Shown here in pieces: positions 53,887 through 62,073 of a DNA stretch of 64,000 nucleotides (position 1 is its first letter; every line of letters starts with the position of its first letter). This DNA is from JBDIAR01 sp039812545 (GTDB lineage Bacteria; Actinomycetota; Actinomycetes; Actinomycetales; Dermatophilaceae), in contig JBDIAR010000001.1 of NCBI GenBank assembly GCA_039812545.1, positions 1-64,000 on the forward strand, in the 5' to 3' direction. The notes under the pieces were generated by a model that was not told the DNA's origin, did not search any database, and saw only the letters and a program-made list of their open reading frames with translations. The position numbers were made by a program, and so were the translations under genes.

Positions 53887-55017
53887 ATGGCCCGTCGGGT
53901 GCTCATCGCCTGTGACAAGTTCAAGGGCTCACTCACCGCCACCGAGGTCGTCGACACCATCGAGCGGGCGCTGACGGCGGCCGTGCCGGACGTGCGGGTC
54001 AGCTCGTTGCTGGTCGCCGACGGCGGAGACGGGACGCTGGACGCGGCGGTGCGGGCCGGGTACGAACGGGTTCCGTTGACCGTGGCCGGACCGACGGGCG
54101 AACCCAACCCCACCTCGTATGCCGTCAAGGACGGCACCGCGGTCGTGGAGATGGCCGATGCGTGCGGCATCGTCAAACTGCCGGGGGGCCGCCGGGAGCC
54201 GCTGACGGCGACCAGCCGGGGGGTCGGTGAGGTACTCCGGGCCGTCCTCGACCGCGCGGATGTCAGCCGGATATATCTCGGGATCGGGGGCTCGGCGAGC
54301 ACCGACGGCGGCGCCGGGATGCTGCAGGCCCTCGGGGCCCGGATCTGCGACGTCGCGGGGCAGCAGTTGCCCGACGGCGGCGGTCCGCTCGCCGATGTGG
54401 CGACCGTCGACTTCTCCGGTCTCCACCCGCGGCTGCGCGACGTCGAGGTGATCGTGGCGTGCGATGTCAACAACCCGCTGCTCGGGGACATGGGGGCACC
54501 GGCGATCTTCGCACCGCAGAAGGGCGCCTCGGCGGACGAGGTGGCCCTCCTCGACGCCAACCTCGCCCGGTTCGCCGCACTCGTCACGGCGGCGGTCGGC
54601 CGCGACGACACGAGTCGCCCCGGTGCCGGAGCCGCCGGTGGGGTGGGGTATGCCGCGCAGGCCGTCCTCGACGCGCGGATGGTGCCCGGAGTCGAATTCG
54701 TGCTCGGGCTGGCGGATTTCGCCGAACAGGTCAAGGGTGCCTCGCTCGTCGTCACCGGTGAGGGGTCGATCGACCGGCAGACCCTGCTCGGCAAGACCCC
54801 CGCGGGCGTCGCCGACGCGGCGCGGGCCGCCGGGGTGCGCACGGTCGCGGTCTGCGGCCGTAACCAACTCGAAGCCGGCGACGTCGAGGACTCCGGCATC
54901 GAGCGGGTCTACGCACTGACCGACCTCGAGCCCGACCCCGAGATCTGCATGGCGCAGGCCGGCCCGCTCTTGGCGCAGCTCGTGACCCGGGTGGCGGCCG
55001 ACTGGTTGACTGCGTGA
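53887..55017 (+). CDS. glxK: Glycerate kinase
   Basis: A 376-residue kinase of the GlxK/GckA family that phosphorylates D-glycerate, usually to 2- or 3-phosphoglycerate. Signatures are IACDKFKGSLTATEV near residues 8-22, LLVADGGDGTLDAAV near 41-55, LGIGGSASTDGGAGMLQALG near 136-155 and GAAGGVGYAAQAVLDA near 248-263. ATG 53887 follows AAGGAGG. Close to the purine operon, it could handle glycerate from glyoxylate after uric acid breakdown, though the intermediate enzymes are not here. Confidence 0.93.
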   Translation: MARRVLIACDKFKGSLTATEVVDTIERALTAAVPDVRVSSLLVADGGDGTLDAAVRAGYERVPLTVAGPTGEPNPTSYAVKDGTAVVEMADACGIVKLPGGRREPLTATSRGVGEVLRAVLDRADVSRIYLGIGGSASTDGGAGMLQALGARICDVAGQQLPDGGGPLADVATVDFSGLHPRLRDVEVIVACDVNNPLLGDMGAPAIFAPQKGASADEVALLDANLARFAALVTAAVGRDDTSRPGAGAAGGVGYAAQAVLDARMVPGVEFVLGLADFAEQVKGASLVVTGEGSIDRQTLLGKTPAGVADAARAAGVRTVAVCGRNQLEAGDVEDSGIERVYALTDLEPDPEICMAQAGPLLAQLVTRVAADWLTA

Positions 55018-55718
55018 CCGAGCCGCCGCCGGCGCCGTTGCCGATCGTCCTGGTCCACGGGCTGGGCCAGGGGCCGTTGGCCTGGCAGGACGTCATCTCG
55101 GCGCTCGCCGTCGACAACGGCCTGGGCGCACGTCCCTACCTCGCCCCCTGGATCAGTGGGTTGCGACCCAAGACGGAGCGATTCGAGTTCGACGCGGCGG
55201 TCGGTGACTTCGCCCGCCAGGTCGACCTCGGCGTGGGGCCGGACCGGCCGGTCGTACTGTGCGGGATCTCGCTCGGTGCCCAACTCGCGACCCGGTATGC
55301 CGCCCAGTACCCCTCCCGCGTGGCGGGGCTCGTCCTCGTCGGCGGTCAGGTGCGTCCACCGAAGTTGGCGATGTCCTTGCAGGCCAAGGCGTTACGACTG
55401 GTCCCGAAGGCCCGGTTCGAGGCGTTGGGCGTGTCGAAGAAGCGGACCCTCGGCGTACTGGACACCGTCGCCCGGATCGACCTCGGCGACGACCTGCCGC
55501 AGATCGCGGCCCCGACCGTGGTGGTCTGCGGGTCCCGTGATCGGCCCAATGTCGCTGCGGCCCGGGAACTCGTCCAGGGGATCGCACAGGCTCAACTACA
55601 CCTCGTCGCCAAGGGCGGTCACGCCCTCAACACCGAGCGTCCCGGCGACCTGGCCGCCGTCATCGCCGGGCTGGTCGGCATCCTCGAAGGACGTCCTACG
55701 CCCGACGAGGGTGCCTGA
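55014..55718 (+). CDS. Alpha/beta hydrolase
   Basis: A 234-residue alpha/beta-fold hydrolase. IVLVHGLGQGPLAW near residues 10-23 is the oxyanion strand, VLCGISLGAQLATRYA near 81-96 holds the nucleophile Ser in GISLG, VVVCGSRDRPN near 169-179 holds the Asp and KGGHALN near 200-206 the His. The catalytic triad is thus complete. Substrate unknown. GTG 55014 overlaps the glycerate kinase stop by GTGA, so both are one operon. Confidence 0.87.
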   Translation: MTEPPPAPLPIVLVHGLGQGPLAWQDVISALAVDNGLGARPYLAPWISGLRPKTERFEFDAAVGDFARQVDLGVGPDRPVVLCGISLGAQLATRYAAQYPSRVAGLVLVGGQVRPPKLAMSLQAKALRLVPKARFEALGVSKKRTLGVLDTVARIDLGDDLPQIAAPTVVVCGSRDRPNVAAARELVQGIAQAQLHLVAKGGHALNTERPGDLAAVIAGLVGILEGRPTPDEGA

Positions 55719-55730
55719 GTCGGCGGCCCG

Positions 55731-56387
55731 CTATCGGCGGGTGCGTGCACCCGGTCCGATGTGTTCGTCGAGCCACGCCACGAAGGGGCGGAGGCCGGTC
55801 CACCCGTCGCGTACCCGATCGAATGCCTCGCCGGTGTGCAACCAGGCCGGACTGCCGTAATCGTGACGCAGCGTGATGGTGTTGTGCCGCATGAGGTTCA
55901 GGCGCGGGTGATCGGCGGGCACGCCACGCGGACGGGTGGCGACGAGCTCACCCCCGCACTCATAACCGGATCTCGTCGCGGTCCTGATGATCCGCTCCAG
56001 CGCCGCGCCGGACGCCGGGGAGTCGACGGCCGCCCGGTAGCGCCGACGTTGATCCGGGTCCAGAAGGTAGCCGCCCGCTCCGACGAAGAGCCCGTCGGCG
56101 TCGACGTGCACGTAGTACGCGAAACCACCCGGCGACTCGCACCACGCACCCTGATGGGTCTTGTAGGGCGACGTGTCGACGGCGAAGCGAACATCGCGGT
56201 GCGGGCGGAAGACGTGCGCCGTCCCGAACCGAGCCGCCAACTCCGTCACGAGTGCGGTGATGGGGCCGCGCACGACCTCGGCATACCGGTCCTTGTTCTC
56301 GCTCCACCAGGTTCTGGTGTTGTCCCGCTCGAGTTCGTCGAAGAAGACCAATGCATCGTGCGGTATGCCGGTGAAGGCCGTTGTCAT
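55731..56387 (-). CDS. DUF2461 (TIGR02453 family) protein
   Basis: A 218-residue protein with the DUF2461 pattern: FTGIPHDALVFFDELERDN near residues 4-22, WWSENKDRYAEVVRGP near 26-41, RFAVDTSPYKTHQGAW near 66-81, YYVHVDADGLFVGAGGYLLD near 91-110 (written by its ends) and the C-terminal TGEAFDRVRDGW. The family is common and uncharacterised. ATG 56387 overlaps the tetR stop by ATGA, so it is co-transcribed with that regulator. Confidence 0.87.
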   Translation of the reverse strand: MTTAFTGIPHDALVFFDELERDNTRTWWSENKDRYAEVVRGPITALVTELAARFGTAHVFRPHRDVRFAVDTSPYKTHQGAWCESPGGFAYYVHVDADGLFVGAGGYLLDPDQRRRYRAAVDSPASGAALERIIRTATRSGYECGGELVATRPRGVPADHPRLNLMRHNTITLRHDYGSPAWLHTGEAFDRVRDGWTGLRPFVAWLDEHIGPGARTRR

Positions 56388-57022
56388 CGCGGGTCGCCCG
56401 GTTCCGTCGAGGCCGTCAGCTGCGTTGGGGTGATCGCGTCCAGGGCCCGCAGCAATGTGGGAATGAGGTCCTCCGGGCAACCGCGGCGGTACCACTCCTC
56501 GGCGGCCAGCCACAAGGCGAACAGGATCGATCCGGTGACCGCCACGGCCTCACCGAGCGAACGCTGCGGTGGCACAGGGGATTCGACCAGGGCGTCACCA
56601 AGTCGCCAGGCGTAGTCGTCCAGGATGACGAAGGCCCCGCGCCGCACGGCCGGTACCTCCAGGTAGTACCGCATCCGGCGCGTGGTCAGTTCGTCCTGAC
56701 GGGTATGGGTCCACGAGAACATGCCGAGCGCCCGCCGGGCCGCGGTCCACGGATCGGTGTCCTTGAGCTGGTCCAGCACGGCGTCGAGCAGGGTGTCGTC
56801 ATATTCATCATGGATGACGACGCCCTCCTTCGTCCCGAAGTACCGGTACACCGAACTCGGCGACACCTCGGCGGCGGCTGCGACCTCCTCGATCGTCACC
56901 GCGTCGAAGCCGCGGGCGTCGAAGAGGTCGAGTGCGACCCGCTGAATGGTGCGCATCGCCGCACTGCGCTTGCGCGCCCGCAACCCCTGCTCGCTCGGCA
57001 TACCGGAGCGGTGCTCGTGCAC
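56384..57022 (-). CDS. TetR family transcriptional regulator
   Basis: A 212-residue repressor. The HTH region is IQRVALDLFDARGFDAVTIEEVAAAAEVSPSSVYRYFGTKE, spanning about residues 27-67 (given here only by its ends and the YRYFGTKE hallmark). The C-terminal ligand domain is helical. GTG 57022 is chosen from the AAGGAA just upstream; ATG 57001 is possible. It is divergent from an ABC exporter, with a perfect inverted repeat between them, and probably represses that exporter until a drug or metabolite binds. Confidence 0.9.
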   Translation of the reverse strand: MHEHRSGMPSEQGLRARKRSAAMRTIQRVALDLFDARGFDAVTIEEVAAAAEVSPSSVYRYFGTKEGVVIHDEYDDTLLDAVLDQLKDTDPWTAARRALGMFSWTHTRQDELTTRRMRYYLEVPAVRRGAFVILDDYAWRLGDALVESPVPPQRSLGEAVAVTGSILFALWLAAEEWYRRGCPEDLIPTLLRALDAITPTQLTASTEPGDPR

Positions 57023-57085
57023 GGTTCCTTCGACCTCCTTCGTCGCCTCCCCGCCGAGTCTAGGAGCACTCGGAGGGACCCGGCA

Positions 57086-57117
57086 TTGACAACGATAGAG
57101 ACTCTCGAGTTAGAGTC
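57086..57117 (+). promoter_or_regulatory. Promoter with TetR operator for the ABC exporter
   Basis: TTGACA (57086-57091) is followed after 18 bases by TTAGAG (57110-57115). The perfect inverted repeat GACTCT-N6-AGAGTC (57100-57117) overlaps the spacer and the -10 region, ideal for repression. The transcription start would fall at about 57121-57124, so the exporter mRNA may be leaderless from ATG 57124. Confidence 0.72.
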
Positions 57118-57123
57118 GCTGTC

Positions 57124-58122
57124 ATGAGACAGTCACTCTCAGCTGTGGTCACGGAGCCGGACCCGCAGTCGGCGGCGATCGAGGTTCGCGACCTCGGCAA
57201 GCGGTTCGGTTCTGTCGTCGCCCTCGACGGTCTGGACCTGCGGGTGGGCGTCGGTGAGGTGCACGGCTTCCTCGGGCCCAACGGGGCGGGGAAGACCACG
57301 ACCATCCGGATCCTGCTGGGCCAACTTCGGGCCGGTTCCGGCCGGGCCGAGGTTCTCGGAGCGGACCCCTGGGTGCACGCCGTCCAGATCCACCGGCGAC
57401 TGGCATACGTGCCCGGGGATACGACCCTGTGGCCGAACCTGACCGGCGGAGAGTGCATCGACCTGTTGGGGGCGTTGCATAGCCAGGAGCGCCGCGCCCC
57501 TGATCGCGTTCGGCTGGATCGGCGTCGGCGCGACGCGCTGATCGAGCGATTCGACCTCGACCCGACGCGTCGGACGCGGTCCTACTCCAAGGGGAATCGA
57601 CAGAAGGTCGCGCTGATCGCCGCGTTGGCGGTCGACGCCGACCTGCTCCTGCTGGACGAGCCCACGTCGGGGCTCGACCCGTTGATGGAGGCGGTGTTCC
57701 AGGAGTGCATTCGCGAGGCCGTCGCCGCCGGATGCACGGTGCTGTTGTCCAGCCATCTCCTGGACGAGGTCGAGGCGTTGTGCGACCGGGTCTCCATCGT
57801 GCGGCACGGACGCGTCGTCTCCAGCGGTTCGCTCGACGAGCTCCGCCGCCAGACCCGAACCAGTGTCGACGCCACGACCGCCGGATCGATGCCCGAGCTG
57901 GACGACTGGCCGGGGCTGAGCGCAGTCCGGCGGCAACGGCAATCCGACGGCTGCCGGGTGACCTTCCGAGTGGCGCCTGAACAGCTCGCGGCCGCAACGG
58001 CCTTCGTCTGTCGACAGAATCCGGTTCGGCTGACCGTCACCCCGCCCAGCCTCGACGAACTCTTCCTCGCGCACTACCGCGACGACCTGGCCGACCGTAC
58101 CGGTGAGGGGGCGAGCCGATGA
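57124..58122 (+). CDS. ABC exporter ATP-binding protein
   Basis: A 332-residue ATPase of the drug-exporter (DrrA-like) branch. Walker A is LGPNGAGKTTTIRILLG near residues 54-70, the signature region YSKGNRQKVALIAALAVDA near 154-172, Walker B LLLLDEPTSGLDPL near 174-187 and the switch His in SSHLLDEVEALCD. A C-terminal domain of about 90 residues follows, as usual in this branch. The stop overlaps the permease ATG by ATGA. There is no ribosome-binding site before ATG 57124. Confidence 0.93.
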   Translation: MRQSLSAVVTEPDPQSAAIEVRDLGKRFGSVVALDGLDLRVGVGEVHGFLGPNGAGKTTTIRILLGQLRAGSGRAEVLGADPWVHAVQIHRRLAYVPGDTTLWPNLTGGECIDLLGALHSQERRAPDRVRLDRRRRDALIERFDLDPTRRTRSYSKGNRQKVALIAALAVDADLLLLDEPTSGLDPLMEAVFQECIREAVAAGCTVLLSSHLLDEVEALCDRVSIVRHGRVVSSGSLDELRRQTRTSVDATTAGSMPELDDWPGLSAVRRQRQSDGCRVTFRVAPEQLAAATAFVCRQNPVRLTVTPPSLDELFLAHYRDDLADRTGEGASR

Positions 58123-59705
58123 GTGCGGACGTGTTTCGGGGCACGTGGCGCTGCTTCGTCATGCAGTGGCGGGTGGGGTGGGTGGGACTGGCCGGATTCG
58201 TCGCCGCGGTCGTGTTCCCCGTCGTCGCGACGGCGGCGAGCATGGCGGGGCTGTATCCCGAGGCGGCGCAACGGGCGGTGTACCGCGCCACCGTGGGAGC
58301 GTCGGTCACCAGTACCGCGTTCAACGGCCGCGGTTACGGGCTGGACGAACTGGGCGGCATCGCGGCATTCGAGGCGGGCATCTTCACCCAACTCGTGCTG
58401 CCGATCCTGGCCCTCGTGCTCGTGGTTCGGCATACCCGCACACAGGAGGAGATCGGCCGGCTGGACCTGCTCACCGCCGCGCCGGTCGGCCGGCTGGCCC
58501 CGCATGCCGCCGGCGTCCTCGCACCGGCCGCGGCTGCCTTGGTCGCCGGTGTCCTCACCTCGATCGGCCTGGTCGTCGTCGGTATGCCGCCGGCCGGATC
58601 CGTCGTGTACGGGGGCTCGTTGACGTTGCTGGGTCTGGTGTTCGTCGGGCTCGGTGCGCTGTCCGCCCAGCTGGCGTCCACCGCCCGAGGGGCGCTGGGT
58701 GTCGGGCTCGGGGTCTACACGCTCGCCTACGCGACCCGGCTGACGGTGGATGCCCGCGGGTCCGAGCTGACCTGGCTGAGCCCGCTCGGTTGGACCGCGG
58801 AGGTCCGCCCGTTCGAACAGGTGCGGGTGTGGCCGCTGGCGGCGATGGTCGTGGCGACCGGGGTGTTGGTCGCGGTGGGCGTGCTCCTGGCCGCCGGTCG
58901 CGATCTGGGGTCCGCCGTGTTCCGGGAGCGGCGCGGCCCAGCCGCCGGCGCCGTCCGGAGCGTGGTCGGGCTGCACTGGCGGGCGACCCGTGGCGCCCTC
59001 GCCGGATGGGTGGGCGCCGCGGTCCTATGGGGGGTCGGCCTGGGCGCGGTGGCTCCCGACATGGTCGCCATCTTCTCCTCGAACACCCGACTCGCCGAGG
59101 CCATGGGCGTCGAACCCGGTCACGAGGCGGCCGCGCTGACCTTGCTCTCGTCGAGGTTCCTGGCTCTCATCGGGTTGGCCTGTGGGCTGGCCGTCGTGAC
59201 ACGGCTGCTCGCGGAGGAGCCGGCCGGCCGGACCGGTCTGGTGTTGGCCGGGCCGAGGTCGCGGACGGCTTGGTTGTCGGCCGTCACGGGTTGCGCGTTG
59301 GCGCAGGCGGCGACCGTGGTGCTTCTCGGCGGGGCGGCCTTGGGGGTGGCCGTGCGCGCCGCCACGGGTTCGGCGCGCGAGCTGACGGACGCCCTGTCGG
59401 CGACCGCCGGCACCCTTCCCGCGGCCGCGGTCGTGATCGCCGTGGCCGTGCTGGCGGGGCAGATCCGTCCGGCGCTGGTGGTCGTGGGGTGGATCTGGTT
59501 CGGTGCGATCGCGACCATCGCGCTGCTGGGGGACACGCTGCGACTGCCGACCGCGGTCCGACGGCTGTCTCCCCTCGAGCAGCTTGGCCGGCTCCCCCTG
59601 GAGGATTACCCGTTGTTGTCCGGGGTCGCCCTGACGGCGCTCGCGCTGGTGCCGATCTTGTTCTCCGTCATGGCATTTCGACGCCGCGACCTCGTCGCCG
59701 GCTGA
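58119..59705 (+). CDS. ABC exporter permease (polyketide/antibiotic exporter type)
   Basis: A 528-residue membrane protein with about 12 helices in two similar halves, as in the TnrB3-like exporters of polyketide antibiotics. LVLPILALVLVVRHTRTQEEIGRLDLL near residues 92-118 (quoted by region) with the EExGRLDLL loop is the coupling element, and RLLAEEPAGRTGLVLAGPRSR near 364 is its counterpart in the second half. With the upstream ATPase it forms a complete exporter; control by the divergent TetR suggests drug efflux. Confidence 0.87.
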   Translation: MSADVFRGTWRCFVMQWRVGWVGLAGFVAAVVFPVVATAASMAGLYPEAAQRAVYRATVGASVTSTAFNGRGYGLDELGGIAAFEAGIFTQLVLPILALVLVVRHTRTQEEIGRLDLLTAAPVGRLAPHAAGVLAPAAAALVAGVLTSIGLVVVGMPPAGSVVYGGSLTLLGLVFVGLGALSAQLASTARGALGVGLGVYTLAYATRLTVDARGSELTWLSPLGWTAEVRPFEQVRVWPLAAMVVATGVLVAVGVLLAAGRDLGSAVFRERRGPAAGAVRSVVGLHWRATRGALAGWVGAAVLWGVGLGAVAPDMVAIFSSNTRLAEAMGVEPGHEAAALTLLSSRFLALIGLACGLAVVTRLLAEEPAGRTGLVLAGPRSRTAWLSAVTGCALAQAATVVLLGGAALGVAVRAATGSARELTDALSATAGTLPAAAVVIAVAVLAGQIRPALVVVGWIWFGAIATIALLGDTLRLPTAVRRLSPLEQLGRLPLEDYPLLSGVALTALALVPILFSVMAFRRRDLVAG

Positions 59706-59760
59706 GGAGCCGGACGGCGAGGTCGCGGGTGAGCGTGCTCGAAGGGTGGGCTGGGATCGG

Positions 59761-60732
59761 CTACTTGGTCTTGTGAGTGACCGGGGTGACGGCCTCCTCG
59801 CCGCGCAGGACGCGCAGGCAGTTGTCCGCGGCGAGCGTGGCCATCGCGGTGCGCGTCTCGGTCGTCGCGGAGCCCAGGTGCGGGAGCAGGACGACGTTCT
59901 CCAGCTCCAGCAGGCCCTCGTGGACCTGGGGTTCGTTCTCGAACACGTCGAGCCCGGCACCGGCGATCTCGCCGGCCTTGAGGGCCTCGACGAGGGCGGC
60001 TTCGTCGACGATGGGTCCGCGGGCCGAGTTGACCAGGTAGGCGGTCTTCTTCATCGCCGCGAACTGTTCCGCGCCCATCAGGTGGTGGGTGGAGGGCATA
60101 TACGGGCAGTGCAGCGACACGACGTCGGCGACTCGCAACAGCTCGTCGAAGTCCACCTTGCGAGCGCCGAGCTCCTGCGCGATCTCCGGCTTCATCTCGT
60201 ACTCGTCGGAGTAGACCACGTCCATCCCGAATGCCTTGGCGCGCCGGGCCATGGCGATCCCGATCTGGCCGGCGCCGACGATCCCGATCGTCTTGCCCTG
60301 CAGGCCCATTCCCAGCAGGTAGAACATGCCCCACTGCCACGGCGTCTTGGAGCGGATGATGCGCTCACCCTCGCCGAAGCGGCGGGTGACCATGAGCATC
60401 AGACCGAAGGCCGTGTCGGCCGTCGTCTCGGTCAGGACGCGGGGGGTGTTCGTCGCGACCACGCCGTGGGCGTCGCAGGCCGCGACGTCGATGTTGTTGA
60501 ACCCGACCGCGACATTGGCGACGACCTTCAACTGCGGTCCGGCCGCCGCCAGGAATTCGTCGTCGACCTTCTCGGTGAGCAGCGTGAGTATGCCGTCCGC
60601 CCCCTTGATGAGGTCCAGGCACTTCTCCCGGGTGATGCAGTCCGGCGCGTCCCACACGACGACGTCGTGTTCGGCCTTGAGCAGGTCGATTCCGGCTTGC
60701 GGAATGCGGTTCGTGACAACGACTTTCGCCAT
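59761..60732 (-). CDS. D-isomer-specific 2-hydroxyacid dehydrogenase (glyoxylate/hydroxypyruvate reductase type)
   Basis: A 323-residue NAD(P)H-dependent reductase. VVANVAVGFNNIDVAAC near residues 71-87 is the substrate loop, GKTIGIVGAGQIGIAMARRA near 147-166 the cofactor fold. Catalytic residues sit in VNSARGPIVDE (Arg), AGLDVFENEP (Glu) and LLPHLGSAT (His). Reduction of glyoxylate or hydroxypyruvate is most likely. It lies three bases after the aminotransferase gene, so the pair may convert an amino acid to its 2-hydroxy acid. Confidence 0.9.
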   Translation of the reverse strand: MAKVVVTNRIPQAGIDLLKAEHDVVVWDAPDCITREKCLDLIKGADGILTLLTEKVDDEFLAAAGPQLKVVANVAVGFNNIDVAACDAHGVVATNTPRVLTETTADTAFGLMLMVTRRFGEGERIIRSKTPWQWGMFYLLGMGLQGKTIGIVGAGQIGIAMARRAKAFGMDVVYSDEYEMKPEIAQELGARKVDFDELLRVADVVSLHCPYMPSTHHLMGAEQFAAMKKTAYLVNSARGPIVDEAALVEALKAGEIAGAGLDVFENEPQVHEGLLELENVVLLPHLGSATTETRTAMATLAADNCLRVLRGEEAVTPVTHKTK

Positions 60733-60735
60733 GAT

Positions 60736-61929
60736 TCAGCCCTCGATCCAGGTCTTCAGCCTGCCGAGGCCCTCGCGGATGAGTTCCTCGGAGATGCCGG
60801 AGTATGCCAGTCGGATGTACTTGCGCTCTTCACCCGGCTGCGGCCGGCCGAAGTGCATGCGTGTGCAGAACGACACGCCGGTGTTCTGGAGTGCCGCGGT
60901 GGCGAAGTCGCCGAGATTGTCGAAGCCCTTGGCCGCCATGGCCTCGGTGACGTCGGGGAAGAGGTAGAAGGTGGATTCGGGCAGGGCCACCGACATGCCC
61001 TGGATGGAGTTGGCCATCTCGTGTGCCGCGTCGCGCCGGCCCTGGAGGACCCGCAGCAGGTCCTTGACCGGACCCTGGTCGCCGGTGAGGCCGGCGATGC
61101 CGGCCCACTGGACGAAATGCGTCGTGCAGGACTCGTTGTTCGTGTTCATCGTCGAGAACACCTTGATGACGTCCTCCGGCCCGATCCCGGCACCGAGCCG
61201 CCAGCCGGTCATCGCGAATTTCTTCGAGAACGTGTAGAGGATGACGGTGCGCTCTTTCATCCCCGGAAGCGCACTGATCGACGAACTCGTGCCCGAATAG
61301 CGGGTCTCGAAATATGCCTCGTCGGAGAGGACCCACAGGTCGTTCTCGATGGCCAGCTGCGCAATCGCCTCGCGCTCGGACGCCGTCGACTCGGCGGAGA
61401 TCGGGTTCTGCAGGTCGTTGTAGATGATCGCCTTGGTCTTGGGCCCGATGAGCGCACGCACCTGGTCCAGGTCGATCGCGAAACCCTTGTCGGTCGGGAC
61501 GTAGCGGTACGCCCGGGCCACCCCACCGAAGTACTCGATCTGCGACTCGTAGATCGGGAAACCGGGGTTGGGGTAGAGCACCTCGTCGCCCTCGTCCATC
61601 AGGGCCTGGAGGAACTTGGTGATCACCGGCTTGCCGCCGGGTTGCACGGCGATGTTGTCCACGCCGTAGTCGGTGCCCCGCAGCGCGTTGAGGTCCGCGG
61701 CGAGTGCCTCGCGCAGCTGGGGTATGCCGGGGCCGGGGCAGTAGCCCGTCTTGCCGTCCGCGATCGCCTTGTTCATCGCCTCGACGATGTTCGCGGGGGT
61801 GGCCAGGTCGATGTCACCCAGGTGGAAAGGGTAGATCTTGTTGCCCTTGGCACCCCAGGCCGCCGCCGCCGCGGAGACGGCGAATGCGGTTTCGGTGCCG
61901 AGTCTGGAGAGTCGTTGTGCAAGCGCCAT
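60736..61929 (-). CDS. Class I/II pyridoxal phosphate-dependent aminotransferase
   Basis: A 397-residue aminotransferase with PGPGIPQLREALAADLNAL near residues 62-80, VQPGGKPVITKFLQALM near 90-106, YNDLQNPISAESTASE near 170-185 and the PLP lysine in YTFSKKFAMTGWRLGAGI near 237-254. It has NDLQNP where many relatives have NxPNNP. ATG 61929 is spaced correctly from GGAAAGG; the frame extends to 62019 but without support. It is co-transcribed with the downstream hydroxyacid dehydrogenase. Substrate not determinable. Confidence 0.88.
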   Translation of the reverse strand: MALAQRLSRLGTETAFAVSAAAAAWGAKGNKIYPFHLGDIDLATPANIVEAMNKAIADGKTGYCPGPGIPQLREALAADLNALRGTDYGVDNIAVQPGGKPVITKFLQALMDEGDEVLYPNPGFPIYESQIEYFGGVARAYRYVPTDKGFAIDLDQVRALIGPKTKAIIYNDLQNPISAESTASEREAIAQLAIENDLWVLSDEAYFETRYSGTSSSISALPGMKERTVILYTFSKKFAMTGWRLGAGIGPEDVIKVFSTMNTNNESCTTHFVQWAGIAGLTGDQGPVKDLLRVLQGRRDAAHEMANSIQGMSVALPESTFYLFPDVTEAMAAKGFDNLGDFATAALQNTGVSFCTRMHFGRPQPGEERKYIRLAYSGISEELIREGLGRLKTWIEG

Positions 61930-62073
61930 TGCGAGCATCCTTTCCGCGCAGGTCCCCACCGGTGAATCTGTCCCGGCGAGAAGAGAACTGTCACGGATCA
62001 GGCTATGGGGTCGGCTCACGCGGGCGACCGCCGGGGTCGTTATAAAGGGCTCCCGAGGTGGGTATATCGGCGG

